64,000 nt of DNA, from NCBI GenBank assembly GCA_016713765.1, contig JADJON010000003.1, forward strand, positions 186,001 to 250,000, read 5' to 3'. Shown here one piece after another: positions 18,768 through 27,585 of the stretch. The translations under genes were made by a program, and so were the position numbers. The notes under the pieces are model-generated. The model saw only the letters and a program-made list of their open reading frames with translations, was not told the DNA's origin and searched no databases. The DNA is from Bacteroidota bacterium. GTDB lineage: Bacteria > Bacteroidota > Bacteroidia > AKYH767-A > 2013-40CM-41-45. The first letter of the stretch is position 1, and every line of letters starts with the position of its first letter.

Positions 18768-20003
18768 ATGAATTTTAGCAGAAAAAAGGCTGTTTTTGCA
18801 GCCTTGGCCGCAGGTGTATTCAGCCTTCCGGCCAAAGCGCAAATCAGTTCCTTCCGGGACTCGTTGCTTGGGCAGATCAATACGATCACCACGGCGGTTC
18901 CTTTTCTTCAGATTGCACCTGATTCCCGCGCTGGTGGCATGGGCGATTACGGTGTCGCGACGAGCCCTGACGCCAATTCCATTCACTGGAATGCCGCTAA
19001 ACTTGCCTTCGTCGAAAAGAACGTCGGTTTCTCCATCTCCTACACCCCCTGGCTGCGCGCCCTGGTGAACGACATCAACCTGGCGTATATCTCCGGCTAC
19101 AAGAAGCTGAAGGACGATCAGGCGATCGCGGGTTCGCTTCGTTATTTCTCCCTGGGTAACATCGACTTCACCAACGATAATGCCGAAAAGCTCGGTTCCT
19201 TTAATCCGAACGAATGGGCGTTGGACTTCGCGTATTCACGCAAACTGGGCGAGAACTTCTCGGGTGGTCTTGCACTCCGTTATATCTACTCGAACCTGAC
19301 CGGCGGAATCGCCATTCAGAACAACACGATCCAGACGCGTCCCGGCCGTTCGGTCGCTGCCGACGTTTCCGGCTATTACAACAAGAAGATCGACCTTTCC
19401 AACAAGGATGCTATCCTGGCCTTCGGTTTGAACATCTCGAACATCGGTGCCAAGATCTCCTATACCGACACCAAAGCGAAAGATTTCATCCCGATGAATT
19501 TCCGCCTGGGATCGAATCTGAAAGTCGACCTCGACAGCTACAACACTATCTCGTTCGGTGTAGACATCAACAAGCTCCTCGTACCCACTCCTCCGGTCTA
19601 TTGGAAGAATTCCATCGGCTCCGACAGTCTTGACGCCGCCGGAAACAAAGTGATCCGCGCGGGCAAAGACCCCTCCAACATCTCTCCGGCGCAAGCCATC
19701 TTCAGTTCCTGGTCGGATGCTCCGGCCGGTTTCGAAGAAGAGTTGAAAGAATTCACGTATTCAATCGGCGCCGAATACTGGTACGACAAGCAGTTCGCCA
19801 TCCGTGCCGGTTACTTCCACGAAGCGGCTACCAAGGGCAACCGTAAGTACTTCACCATCGGTGCCGGACTTCGTTACAATGTGTTCGGCCTTGACTTCGC
19901 CTACCTGATCCCGACGACGCAACGCAACCCGTTGGAGAACACACTCCGCTTCACGCTCATCTTCGATTTCGAAGGATTGAAAAAAGAAGCTGCTGAAGAA
20001 TAA
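18768..20003 (+). CDS. porV: T9SS outer-membrane shuttle protein PorV (LptO)
   Basis: PorV is a 14-strand FadL-like outer-membrane barrel that collects cargo from the Sov/SprA translocon and delivers it to PorU. The 411-residue product has a signal peptide ending PAKAQ. The family segment LQIAPDSRAGGMGDYGVATS is at about 46-65, followed by SIHWNAAKLAF, alternating beta strands and a C-terminal strand (LRFTLIFDF). Length and neighbourhood fit. A strong hairpin follows the gene. Confidence 0.93.
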   Translation: MNFSRKKAVFAALAAGVFSLPAKAQISSFRDSLLGQINTITTAVPFLQIAPDSRAGGMGDYGVATSPDANSIHWNAAKLAFVEKNVGFSISYTPWLRALVNDINLAYISGYKKLKDDQAIAGSLRYFSLGNIDFTNDNAEKLGSFNPNEWALDFAYSRKLGENFSGGLALRYIYSNLTGGIAIQNNTIQTRPGRSVAADVSGYYNKKIDLSNKDAILAFGLNISNIGAKISYTDTKAKDFIPMNFRLGSNLKVDLDSYNTISFGVDINKLLVPTPPVYWKNSIGSDSLDAAGNKVIRAGKDPSNISPAQAIFSSWSDAPAGFEEELKEFTYSIGAEYWYDKQFAIRAGYFHEAATKGNRKYFTIGAGLRYNVFGLDFAYLIPTTQRNPLENTLRFTLIFDFEGLKKEAAEE

Positions 20004-20022
20004 GCTTCTTCCCAACCATACT

Positions 20023-20057
20023 CAAGAGGCCGTGCTGTTGAACAGCACGGCCTCTTG
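20023..20057 (+). terminator. Hairpin after porV
   Basis: Arms CAAGAGGCCGTGCTGTT (20023-20039) and their perfect complement (20041-20057) form an uninterrupted inverted repeat 20 bases after the porV stop. The following sequence (CATTTAGG) has only a weak T run, so termination may be partial or factor-assisted. Confidence 0.7.
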
Positions 20058-20086
20058 CATTTAGGATAGGTCTGCAGTCGATTGAT

Positions 20087-20094
20087 TAACTTTG
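20087..20094 (+). promoter_or_regulatory. Bacteroidota -7 promoter box before ispF
   Basis: TAACTTTG matches TAnnTTTG, lies between the porV hairpin and ispF, and is 16 bases before the ispF ATG. It would produce a very short leader. No convincing -33 element is seen. Confidence 0.4.
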
Positions 20095-20110
20095 GGGAAA
20101 AGCAAGATCC

Positions 20111-20587
20111 ATGCGTATCGGTTTCGGATTCGACGTTCACCAATTGAAGGAAGACCACCCATTCTGGCTGGGCGGCATCCACATACCCCATACGAAAGGA
20201 GCTTTCGGTCATTCGGACGCCGATGTACTCATTCACGCCATATGCGACGCATTGCTGGGCGCTGCGGCCCTGGGCGACATTGGCAAACACTTTCCAGACA
20301 CGTCCACCGAGTTCAAGAACATCGACAGTAAGATCCTCCTGCGGCGGGTACGCGACCTGATCGACAGCAAAGGCTGGCAGATCGGGAACATCGATGCAAC
20401 GCTTTGCCTCGAACGACCCAAGATCGCCGGGCACATCCCAGCCATGCTGGAATCGCTTTGCGGAGTACTGGAGATTCCCGCTTCGGACCTTTCGATCAAA
20501 GCCACCACGAATGAAAAGATGGGGTACGTAGGACGCGAAGAAGGCGTAACCGCTTACGCGGTAGCACTGCTGCTGAAAAAAGCCTGA
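20111..20587 (+). CDS. ispF: 2-C-methyl-D-erythritol 2,4-cyclodiphosphate synthase
   Basis: IspF cyclises CDP-methylerythritol 2-phosphate to MEcPP in the non-mevalonate isoprenoid pathway. The 158-residue protein has the zinc ligands Asp8 and His10 (FDVH) and His42 (VLIHAICDALLGA), and the substrate loop HSDAD at 34-38. Length is normal. It stands alone among non-isoprenoid genes, with its own promoter-like box and the porV hairpin upstream. It is convergent with the DUF2490 gene, whose stop is at the next base. Confidence 0.96.
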   Translation: MRIGFGFDVHQLKEDHPFWLGGIHIPHTKGAFGHSDADVLIHAICDALLGAAALGDIGKHFPDTSTEFKNIDSKILLRRVRDLIDSKGWQIGNIDATLCLERPKIAGHIPAMLESLCGVLEIPASDLSIKATTNEKMGYVGREEGVTAYAVALLLKKA

Positions 20588-21262
20588 TTAAAAAGTGATG
20601 CTGTAGCCGAGACCCGTGATGTATTCGTTGTAAACACGGTCTTCCGGATTACGTTTGAACATGTAGAACACGTTCAGGCTTTGGTCCTGGGTGATGGAGT
20701 AATCAATCCCCACTTCGTATCGGTATTGATCCACTGAATTACCGGGATTTTCCAGGTCACGGGTCCGGTAGAAGATCTCGGTACTCGCATAGGGCTTCCA
20801 GGAAAGATCGGTATCGTATTTCAACGACAAGCGGGTACGCAGGTACCAGGCCGGATATCTTCCTAGGTCGCTAGAATAGACATCCTTGAATTGGGACTGA
20901 ATGCGTTCCCGGAGTCCTATGACCACTCTTCCGTACTTCTGCTTATAACTCAGATCAAGGAATACGCGATGACGCGTGGAAAAATAATCAAGCCGGTTGC
21001 TCTCGGTCAGGCGGTAGTTCAGTGTAGCGCGAAAGTTCCGCGTGATGAGGAATTCGCCGCCAAGCTCCGCCATGTATTGGTCAACGGTAGCCAGGTTCCT
21101 GTTAAAACGCACCTGCGGATTGACGTTCAGCGAAAACGTGCGGGTGACGCGTTTCTGAACGTTAACACTGAACCAGGCGCCAAAATCGCTGTCCGGCTCA
21201 AAGGCAGCAGCCGATGAGCCGATCAACAGGGCCAACACGAACAGCCGGATACTCCGCATCAT
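20588..21262 (-). CDS. DUF2490 outer-membrane beta-barrel protein
   Basis: The 224-residue product has a signal peptide (LFVLALLIGSSAAA) and then alternating beta strands with FGAWFSVNVQKRVTR, NPQVRFNRN and a C-terminal aromatic strand (GLGYSITF). This is the DUF2490 pattern of small outer-membrane barrels. Its start overlaps the stop of the DUF4956 gene (ATGA), making it the last gene of a coupled five-gene operon. The substrate is not known. Confidence 0.8.
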   Translation of the reverse strand: MMRSIRLFVLALLIGSSAAAFEPDSDFGAWFSVNVQKRVTRTFSLNVNPQVRFNRNLATVDQYMAELGGEFLITRNFRATLNYRLTESNRLDYFSTRHRVFLDLSYKQKYGRVVIGLRERIQSQFKDVYSSDLGRYPAWYLRTRLSLKYDTDLSWKPYASTEIFYRTRDLENPGNSVDQYRYEVGIDYSITQDQSLNVFYMFKRNPEDRVYNEYITGLGYSITF

Positions 21263-21876
21263 TTGGAATGGCGCACGGTGTCTTCGTAGTAATACACCTT
21301 TACCACCGCGATGTCTTTCAGAAAGTCGATCTTGTTGATGCTGGCACGGTGGATATTCAGGCCGGTACGCTTCCGGAGGTCCTCCAGGAGCAACTGGTAA
21401 TTCTCGGGACGGATCAGATCGATGTTCTCGTATTGTACCGTCTTGATCATCTCGTTGCGCACCAACCAGTTTCCATCCAGCGCATAGGTGAACCCGATCA
21501 GGATGAGGTTGATCACACCCAGTTCGAAATAGGTCGCCTTACTTACCGCACAGATCAATCCGATCGCGATCACGATGAAGAGGTAGGTCATATCCTTCGT
21601 CGTAATGCCCTCGGTACGGTAGCGCAACATGCTGAAGACGGCAAAAAGTCCGAACGCAGCTCCCATCGACATATCCACCTTGTTGAGCAGGTAGGTGATG
21701 ATGAAGATGATGATGTTGAACAGGAAAAAGGTGAAGAGATAATCTTTCTTCTTGTAGATCCGGAAATAGATCAAACGCACCAGTACCAGCATCGAGACGA
21801 TGTCGATGAGGAGGCGGATGAAGAACTTGTCGGAAAGCTTGTCGAATAATTCGAAGCCGGTCATTGCGTCATTCAT
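21259..21876 (-). CDS. DUF4956 membrane protein
   Basis: The 205-residue protein has about four membrane helices (about 15-130, e.g. FLFNIIIFIITYLLNKV) and a C-terminal cytosolic domain with LRKRTGLNIHRASINKIDFLKD. DUF4956 proteins usually sit next to VTC-type polyphosphate polymerases, as here. They are likely a membrane partner of that enzyme, but the mechanism is not established. The ATG at 21876 is chosen because it overlaps the VTC stop (ATGA). The reading from 21966 would lie deep inside the VTC gene. Confidence 0.8.
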   Translation of the reverse strand: MNDAMTGFELFDKLSDKFFIRLLIDIVSMLVLVRLIYFRIYKKKDYLFTFFLFNIIIFIITYLLNKVDMSMGAAFGLFAVFSMLRYRTEGITTKDMTYLFIVIAIGLICAVSKATYFELGVINLILIGFTYALDGNWLVRNEMIKTVQYENIDLIRPENYQLLLEDLRKRTGLNIHRASINKIDFLKDIAVVKVYYYEDTVRHSK

Positions 21877-22628
21877 GATGCACGAAGTAATTTTTGGAGG
21901 TATAAAAGCGTGGGTTTGAATCTGTTTCTCTTTACGTCGGGATTCAGGCTGATGACCCCGAGGCAATACTTACTGATGGATCGCTGGGGAATGGAATGCT
22001 CCCGCATCAGGTCGACGAATACGCTCTTATCGCGGGCGCTCCCCTGCTTCACTTCGGCAATCACGAGACCGTTGTAGTCGACCTGATGACCGTCGTTGCG
22101 GTACGTCAGCCTGGTATCGACCGTGAGACGCTCCTGCGAAGTCTTGGATACGAACGTGATGCGGACATAATCCACCCAGAGCTGCGCGCGGAGTGTGGAG
22201 GGATCAACATTGGAAGCACTGCGTACCATCTCCTCGGCTTTATCCGCGATCACGGGAGAGATCTCGGGGCGTTTGATGCGGTCCTTGATCGTTCGGCCCT
22301 TGTTGTTCTTGAATTTCACTTCGAAGAAGTGCAGGTTGCTTTCCACATACCGCCTGGCTCTGAACTTGAAGCGGTTGAGCTTGCCGTTGTGGTGGCGCAG
22401 GTAGAGGCCGAAATTATGCGTATCGAAGTAGAGCGTCTCGTAGTGATTGTAGCGCTGCCCGTTGATCTCCAGGACATAATATTCCGGGCGCATTCGCTCA
22501 AGAATGGCCGGGAGGAGTTCCTCGCGAAACATGAACTTCGTATCGACCCGGTCGAGCAGTTTGACATTGTCCATCTGCTTGAGGGAGATCGGATCGAACG
22601 GAGCCAGCAGTGTATCGAGCGCGATCAC
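21873..22628 (-). CDS. VTC-domain polyphosphate polymerase family protein
   Basis: VTC-domain enzymes make polyphosphate from nucleotide triphosphate inside a tunnel fold lined with basic residues. The product shows the family pattern: KLLDRVDTKF, YYVLEINGQRY, YETLYFDT, then RFKFRARRYVES, FFEVKFKNNKGRTIKDRI and LVIAEVKQGS, with the alternating Arg/Lys/Glu that bind phosphate and metal. A GTG at 22628, four bases after the previous stop, is the most likely start (251 residues). The reading to 22718 would overlap the upstream gene heavily. It is coupled to DUF4956 by an ATGA overlap. Confidence 0.78.
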   Translation of the reverse strand: MIALDTLLAPFDPISLKQMDNVKLLDRVDTKFMFREELLPAILERMRPEYYVLEINGQRYNHYETLYFDTHNFGLYLRHHNGKLNRFKFRARRYVESNLHFFEVKFKNNKGRTIKDRIKRPEISPVIADKAEEMVRSASNVDPSTLRAQLWVDYVRITFVSKTSQERLTVDTRLTYRNDGHQVDYNGLVIAEVKQGSARDKSVFVDLMREHSIPQRSISKYCLGVISLNPDVKRNRFKPTLLYLQKLLRAS

Positions 22629-22632
22629 GGAA

Positions 22633-23205
22633 TCAGTATTCGTATTGATATTTTTTCGTTTCCACCAGGGTACCCTTGGCGTCAAAGGTCTTACGCTCAA
22701 TCCGCATGCCCTTGGCATCGTAGATCATGAGCGACTTCTCCACCGTATTGTTCTTGCCATCCAGTACGATCTCCGCCGTCCGTTCGCCCTTTGCATTGTA
22801 CGTATAGACCGACTTTTCCTGCAACACATTGTTGGCGTCGAAGCGTTGTTCCTCCACCTTATCGCCGGCGGCATTGTATTTCATGACATGCCGCTTTTTC
22901 AATTTCCCGTCGCTCGTATAGTAGGCTTCTTCGGTCGGATCACCGGCCTTGTTGAAGGTCCGGGTGATTTTCGATTTGAACGCGCCTTCGGAATCGAAGT
23001 CCACCTCCTCGATGATGTTGCCCTCCGAATCGTACCGCTCATCCAGTTCTACCACGGTAACTTCTTTCCCATCACGCGTGATCGTACTGGTAATCTTCGC
23101 GGCTTTGAGCTTGTATTTCTTGGCATCCTTGCTTTTCTGCGCGGATACCTGAACCGTTGTGCCGATCACGAGGAACGACACTAATAACATCCTGTACATT
23201 CGCAT
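22633..23205 (-). CDS. Secreted protein with YD-like repeats
   Basis: The 190-residue product has a signal peptide (MLLVSFLVIGTTVQVSAQ) and then about six repeats of roughly 20 residues with the pattern Y-x-A/S-x-G-x, e.g. RYDSEGNIIEE, TFNKAGDPTEE, KYNAAGDKVEE, TYNAKGERTAE and IYDAKGMRIER. These resemble the beta-hairpin YD/MORN-like repeats of Rhs and YwqK proteins. It starts on the stop of the lipoprotein gene (TAATG) and ends five bases before the VTC start. Its role in the operon is unknown. Confidence 0.7.
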   Translation of the reverse strand: MRMYRMLLVSFLVIGTTVQVSAQKSKDAKKYKLKAAKITSTITRDGKEVTVVELDERYDSEGNIIEEVDFDSEGAFKSKITRTFNKAGDPTEEAYYTSDGKLKKRHVMKYNAAGDKVEEQRFDANNVLQEKSVYTYNAKGERTAEIVLDGKNNTVEKSLMIYDAKGMRIERKTFDAKGTLVETKKYQYEY

Positions 23206-23651
23206 TACTGATTATTGTCGAGCATGATGATATCCTTAGCAACGACTTCGGACCGGTTGGAAGTGATCTCCACTTCGACCATCGAAGGAAGCCTGGGGCG
23301 GGAATCGTTATAGGTGCCGTTGGAAGCACCGGTCGTGTCCTTGGTATAGGCGAAAATCTTGTACTTCCCTTTGCGCAGGTACTTGAATTCAAAGCTGCCG
23401 TCGTAACTGGTCTCCATTTTATCGTCATAGGTCGACCGGTCATCTCCGTAGATGATGTAGACGTCCTCCTTGAAGGCCGGATACGTGTCCTGACAAGCCT
23501 GGAAAGAAGCGTCATAATCATACACCATCACCTTGCCCTTGATAGTCGAAGTCCCCCCCTCACCCGCATCTTTATCGCAGGAAGAGAGAAACAGGCCGGA
23601 GACGATCAGCAGCGCGGCTAAAACTGACTTGATATTATGTAACATTCTCAT
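23205..23651 (-). CDS. Predicted lipoprotein with carboxypeptidase-regulatory-like fold
   Basis: The 148-residue product has an SPII signal (LIVSGLFLSSC) and one beta-sandwich domain. The opening STIKGKVMVYD and the strands SYDGSFEFKYLRKGKYKIFAY resemble carboxypeptidase-regulatory-like or SdrD B-type domains. It is probably anchored in the outer membrane. It is the first gene of the operon with the YD-repeat, VTC, DUF4956 and DUF2490 genes. The start could be 23651 or the next Met at 23645. Confidence 0.65.
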   Translation of the reverse strand: MRMLHNIKSVLAALLIVSGLFLSSCDKDAGEGGTSTIKGKVMVYDYDASFQACQDTYPAFKEDVYIIYGDDRSTYDDKMETSYDGSFEFKYLRKGKYKIFAYTKDTTGASNGTYNDSRPRLPSMVEVEITSNRSEVVAKDIIMLDNNQ

Positions 23652-23865
23652 TATCAGATCATTTCTATTAATAGGCAACTGCAAATATGCTGAATTTATC
23701 CGCCATTGTGGACCAGGATATGGCGTTCGGTCAGAGATATACGGAAAGGCGCCCCGAAATGTTGTTAAAGGAAGGGCAAAATCCTTGCCGAAACTTACTT
23801 CCTTCCGACAATTGCCTACGCGTTCTCTACCCAGTCTCCCGTCGTCTTCCTACATTCGCTCTTCC

Positions 23866-24366
23866 ATGAAAAAAGAGATCCAACTTCAATCGACCTTTAC
23901 GGAGTACGATGACATTTCCGATCTACCCGAGCAGGACCGGTTGTTAGTCGCGGAAGCCCGGAAATCGGTTGGTCAGGCGTATGCACCTTACAGTCATTTT
24001 CAGGTAGGCGCCGCGCTGCGCCTGGAAAACGGTGTCATCCTGCGGGGCAACAACCAGGAAAACGCGTCCTATCCGATCGGGCTCTGCGCGGAACGTGTAG
24101 CCGTCTTTGCGGCAGGCGCGAATTATCCCGGCATCCGCATCCTCTCCCTCGCCATTACCGCTAACTCCAATCACTTCCACGTAAACAAACCCATCACCCC
24201 TTGTGGCGCGTGCCGACAAGCGATCGCCGAATACGAGCACCGGTATCAGCAACCGATCCGGCTCATCATGGTGGGCGAGTCCGGAAAAGTCCTGGTCGCC
24301 GACAGTATCCAGCATTTCCTGCCGTACCAATTCAACGCGGATGACCTGCAAGTCAAGACCTCATGA
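23866..24366 (+). CDS. cdd: Cytidine deaminase
   Basis: Cdd deaminates cytidine and deoxycytidine to uridines in pyrimidine salvage, using zinc. The 166-residue protein has the catalytic CAE (74-76, in GLCAERVAVF) and PCGACRQ (112-118), together giving the three Cys ligands and the catalytic Glu. The ATG at 23866 gives the normal length; the open frame extends upstream to 23533 without conservation. Its stop overlaps the start of the DUF1572 gene. In some Bacteroidota cdd follows porV; here ispF and the polyphosphate operon lie between. Confidence 0.94.
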   Translation: MKKEIQLQSTFTEYDDISDLPEQDRLLVAEARKSVGQAYAPYSHFQVGAALRLENGVILRGNNQENASYPIGLCAERVAVFAAGANYPGIRILSLAITANSNHFHVNKPITPCGACRQAIAEYEHRYQQPIRLIMVGESGKVLVADSIQHFLPYQFNADDLQVKTS

Positions 24367-24899
24367 GTGATCCGGGTGAAATCTATCTGCTGGAATGCCT
24401 CAAGAGTTTCAAAGGCATCAAGAGCACGTCCGAGAAAGCCATTATCCAGATCAAGGATGAGGAATTGCATTGGTCGTCTGATCCGGAATCCAACTCGGTG
24501 GCCATTATTCTTCGACATATATCCGGCAATCTCCGGAGCCGCTTTACGGACTTCCTGACGACCGATGGAGAAAAACCCGACCGCAACCGCGACGCGGAGT
24601 TCGTGGACAGCGGCATCTCCCGGGAAGTCCTCTTATCGGAATGGGAGACCTCCTGGAAGATCCTGTTCGATACGTTGGGACAGCTAACCTCCGCCTCGCT
24701 CACACAGACCGTATATATCCGCAACGAACCGCACACGGTCATACGCGCACTTCAGCGGCAACTGGTACACTACGCTTACCACAGCGGTCAGATCGTGTAC
24801 CTTTGCAAACAAATCCGAGCCGGCAATTTCAAATCGCTCACTATTCCGCGCGGCGCTTCCGGCGATTTCCTGCACTCACCTCCCACCTCCGCGACGTGA
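24363..24899 (+). CDS. DUF1572 (DinB-like four-helix) protein
   Basis: The 178-residue product fits DUF1572, a DinB-superfamily four-helix bundle. SNSVAIILRHISGNLRSRFTDFL carries one metal-type His and HYAYHSGQIVYLCK carries another pair. Members of the superfamily are thiol transferases or metal-binding proteins. The particular activity of DUF1572 is not known to me. It is coupled to cdd by an ATGA overlap, and its stop overlaps the GTG start of the next gene. Confidence 0.8.
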   Translation: MSDPGEIYLLECLKSFKGIKSTSEKAIIQIKDEELHWSSDPESNSVAIILRHISGNLRSRFTDFLTTDGEKPDRNRDAEFVDSGISREVLLSEWETSWKILFDTLGQLTSASLTQTVYIRNEPHTVIRALQRQLVHYAYHSGQIVYLCKQIRAGNFKSLTIPRGASGDFLHSPPTSAT

Positions 24900-25681
24900 C
24901 AACCGAATATCGATTCCGCTTCAGCCAATTCCGGCTCTTCCTGCTAGTGCTGGCGTGTTCAGTCGTCGGCCGAAGTGCTTCCGCGCAGAAAAGTGTGCGG
25001 GATTCCAGCATCTCCATGACCATGATCGGCGCGATCGTCGGCGTTCAGTCGCCCGGTGGTGATCTATCGGACCGGTTCGGGACGAATTTCAACATCGGCG
25101 GCACCTTCCAATATAAGACACGCACGAACTTCCTGTTCGGAGTTGACGGGTATTTTCTGTTCGGCCCCGACGTCAAGGATGAAGGCCTCTTACGTTATTT
25201 CCTGAACAGTTCCGGCGCTATCACCGGTCTGGACGGTCAGTTCGCGAACATACTCCTCTACGAGCGGGGCATGAAATTCGACCTGAAGGCCGGCAGGATA
25301 TTTCCCGTAATCGGTCCGAACCCCAACTCCGGCATCACCCTGACATTGGGAGCCGGTTGGATCCAACACAAGATTCGCATCGACAACAAATCGGAAGCCA
25401 TTCCGGCGTTGAGCGGAGACTACCTGAAAGGGTATGACCGGCTGACGGGGGGATTCGCGCTCACCGGCTTTGCGGGTTACACCAATTTCGGAAACAAGCG
25501 ACTCGTCAACTTCTTCCTGGGCGTGGAAGTAACCCGGGGATTCACCCATAATCTGCGTCGATTCAATTTCGATACCCGGGAGCAGGATGATCGATTGCGC
25601 AACGACTTATTTTTCGGCATCCGTGGTGGTTGGTTGTTTCCGCTTTATCGGCGGTCGCCCCGAGCTTACTATTATAATTGA
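24896..25681 (+). CDS. Outer-membrane beta-barrel protein of unknown function
   Basis: Starting from the GTG at 24896, which overlaps the DUF1572 stop (GTGA), the 261-residue product has a signal peptide (LFLLVLACSVVGRSASAQ). Alternating strands follow, rich in Gly and aromatics (GGTFQYKTRTNFLFGVDGYFLFG, then GGWLFPLYRR near the end), as in small outer-membrane barrels. The open frame extends upstream inside DUF1572, but only this start gives an export signal. It ends on the start of waaA. Confidence 0.7.
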   Translation: MTTEYRFRFSQFRLFLLVLACSVVGRSASAQKSVRDSSISMTMIGAIVGVQSPGGDLSDRFGTNFNIGGTFQYKTRTNFLFGVDGYFLFGPDVKDEGLLRYFLNSSGAITGLDGQFANILLYERGMKFDLKAGRIFPVIGPNPNSGITLTLGAGWIQHKIRIDNKSEAIPALSGDYLKGYDRLTGGFALTGFAGYTNFGNKRLVNFFLGVEVTRGFTHNLRRFNFDTREQDDRLRNDLFFGIRGGWLFPLYRRSPRAYYYN

Positions 25682-26967
25682 TGTACGCTCTTTACAACCT
25701 GGGAATTCTCCTCTACGGAGCCGGTATCCGGCTCGCAGCCTTGCTCGGAAATAAAAAAGCCCTTGCCTGGTCCGGCGGACGTGCTGAATGGGCGTCCACC
25801 CTACAGCGGGCGATCGAGGCGAAAGGTGGGACGTGGATCTGGGTGCATTGCGCTTCACTTGGTGAATTCGAGCAAGGCAGACCGCTGATCGAATCACTAC
25901 GGGAACGGCACCCGGAATACCGGATCCTGCTCACCTTCTTTTCGCCTTCCGGATTTACGATCAGGAAAAATTACTCCGGTGCCGACCATGTCACCTATCT
26001 CCCACTCGATACACCCGGGAATGCGCAAAAGTTCGTACAGCTTGTACAACCGTTCGCTGCTTTCTTCGTGAAGTATGAGTTCTGGCTTAACTATCTCTCA
26101 GCGTTGCATACATCCGGCACTCCGGTTTTTCTGGTATCCGGCATTTTCCGCCCGGGACAAGTTTTCTTCAAATGGTATGGCGGAAGATTCCGTAATGCGC
26201 TCGGGAATTTCAACCTACTCTTCCTGCAGGACACCAATTCGTTTGACCTGCTGCGGAACGTCGGTGTACCCGAGGAAAAGATGATCGTTGCAGGCGATAC
26301 CCGTTTCGACCGTGTCGGCTCCATCGCCGCTTCAGCAGAAACGGACCCCAAACTTGAAGCATGGCGCGGAGGAGACAGGGTCATCGTGGCCGGAAGTACC
26401 TGGCCGGAGGACGAGCGGATCCTTTTACCGGCAGTGGCTGACAATCTATTACCGGATGTCCGGCTCCTGATCGCGCCGCACGAAATCGATGAATCGCACC
26501 TGAACGATTGCCTGAGCAGGATACAAGCGACCTTCGGGAAAGACGCTGTCGTCCGCTATACGCAACTCGAGGAGACAGCCAACATCGCTTCGTACAAGGT
26601 ACTCCTGCTCGATACCATGGGACAGTTGTCCCGCGCCTACCGATGCGCAACCGTCGCCTACGTGGGCGGAGGATTCGGCAATGGCATTCACAACATACTG
26701 GAGGCAGCGGTCTGGGGTACCCCGGTACTGTTCGGGCCCAACTATGATCGCTTTCGGGAGGCGCGCGAACTTCTCGCACTTCGGGGTGCACAATCCATTC
26801 GCTCTACGGAGGAATTGAGCGCAGCCCTTCGGCATTTCCTGCTCGATGAGCACGCCCGGAAAACCGCCGGAGATCATTGCGCGAATTACATCCGAACGCA
26901 AAGCGGAGCAACCTCGAGGATGCTTTTTCATCTGGAAAGCACAGGCGATGCCCCCTTGTTTCCGTAG
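25681..26967 (+). CDS. waaA: 3-deoxy-D-manno-octulosonic acid transferase
   Basis: WaaA (KdtA) is a membrane-associated GT-B enzyme that adds Kdo to lipid IV-A in lipopolysaccharide synthesis. The 428-residue protein has the N-terminal helix (LYNLGILLYGAGIRLAALLG) and HCASLGEFEQGRPLIE with the catalytic-type Glu. VKYEFWLNYL lies in the middle, and the C-terminal donor site has VGGGFGNGIHNILEAAVWGTPVLFGP. The length is normal. Its ATG overlaps the stop of the barrel gene by one base. Confidence 0.93.
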   Translation: MYALYNLGILLYGAGIRLAALLGNKKALAWSGGRAEWASTLQRAIEAKGGTWIWVHCASLGEFEQGRPLIESLRERHPEYRILLTFFSPSGFTIRKNYSGADHVTYLPLDTPGNAQKFVQLVQPFAAFFVKYEFWLNYLSALHTSGTPVFLVSGIFRPGQVFFKWYGGRFRNALGNFNLLFLQDTNSFDLLRNVGVPEEKMIVAGDTRFDRVGSIAASAETDPKLEAWRGGDRVIVAGSTWPEDERILLPAVADNLLPDVRLLIAPHEIDESHLNDCLSRIQATFGKDAVVRYTQLEETANIASYKVLLLDTMGQLSRAYRCATVAYVGGGFGNGIHNILEAAVWGTPVLFGPNYDRFREARELLALRGAQSIRSTEELSAALRHFLLDEHARKTAGDHCANYIRTQSGATSRMLFHLESTGDAPLFP

Positions 26968-26997
26968 CTACTCCGGAAATCACTAACTTCCGTTCCC

Positions 26998-27585
26998 ATG
27001 AACGCGACCTGCCGACGGCTGCAACCCCCGACCTTATTGGGCCTATTGCTGCTGCTGAGCTTGACACTTCAGGCTGCCGGGCAGGGATCCAACTACTATT
27101 ATACCAGTAAGGGATCGATCAGTTTCCGCTCCGACGCCCCGCAGGAAATCATCGGGGCGGAATCCGACCATTTACAAGGGCTTATCAGCCCCGACAAGAA
27201 TTCATTCGTTTTCCGTGTTCTGATCAGAACCTTCAGCGGATTCAATTCGGCGCTTCAGCAGGAGCATTTCAACGAAAAATACCTGGAGTCAGAAAAATTT
27301 CCGGAAGCAATTTTCACGGGTAAGATCATCGAAGACATCGACCTCGCTACCGATGGAACGTATGCCGTTCGCGCGAAAGGGAAATTGAAAATCCACGGTG
27401 TGGAGCAGGAACGTATCATCCGGGCGAAGATCGAAATCCGTAACGGCGTGTTGCACCTGGTTTCCCAATTTACCGTCTTGTTGGCCGATCATTCGATCAA
27501 AGTACCCAAGGTGGTTCACGAAAAGATCGCGTCCGAGATCAACATCACCGTGCGTGCAGAACTGACGATCAAGGCAATGAAATGA
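26998..27585 (+). CDS. YceI-family periplasmic lipid-binding protein
   Basis: The 195-residue product has a signal peptide (LLGLLLLLSLTLQAAGQG) and a YceI lipocalin-like barrel. Typical segments are GSISFRSDAP, FVFRVLIRTFSGFNSALQQEHFNE, KFPEAIFTGKI and KGKLKIHGVEQER. YceI proteins bind polyisoprenoid or quinone-like lipids. It ends with an ATGA overlap on the propeller histidine kinase, an unusual coupling. A second YceI gene lies at 33460-34026. Confidence 0.88.
   Translation: MNATCRRLQPPTLLGLLLLLSLTLQAAGQGSNYYYTSKGSISFRSDAPQEIIGAESDHLQGLISPDKNSFVFRVLIRTFSGFNSALQQEHFNEKYLESEKFPEAIFTGKIIEDIDLATDGTYAVRAKGKLKIHGVEQERIIRAKIEIRNGVLHLVSQFTVLLADHSIKVPKVVHEKIASEINITVRAELTIKAMK

Noticed and set aside
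21996..22730. 244-codon open frame on the plus strand
   Set aside because: Antisense to the VTC-type gene, which has the conserved catalytic pattern.
23533..23865. Longer start for cytidine deaminase
   Set aside because: The extension crosses the divergent promoter region and lacks similarity; the ATG at 23866 gives the normal length.
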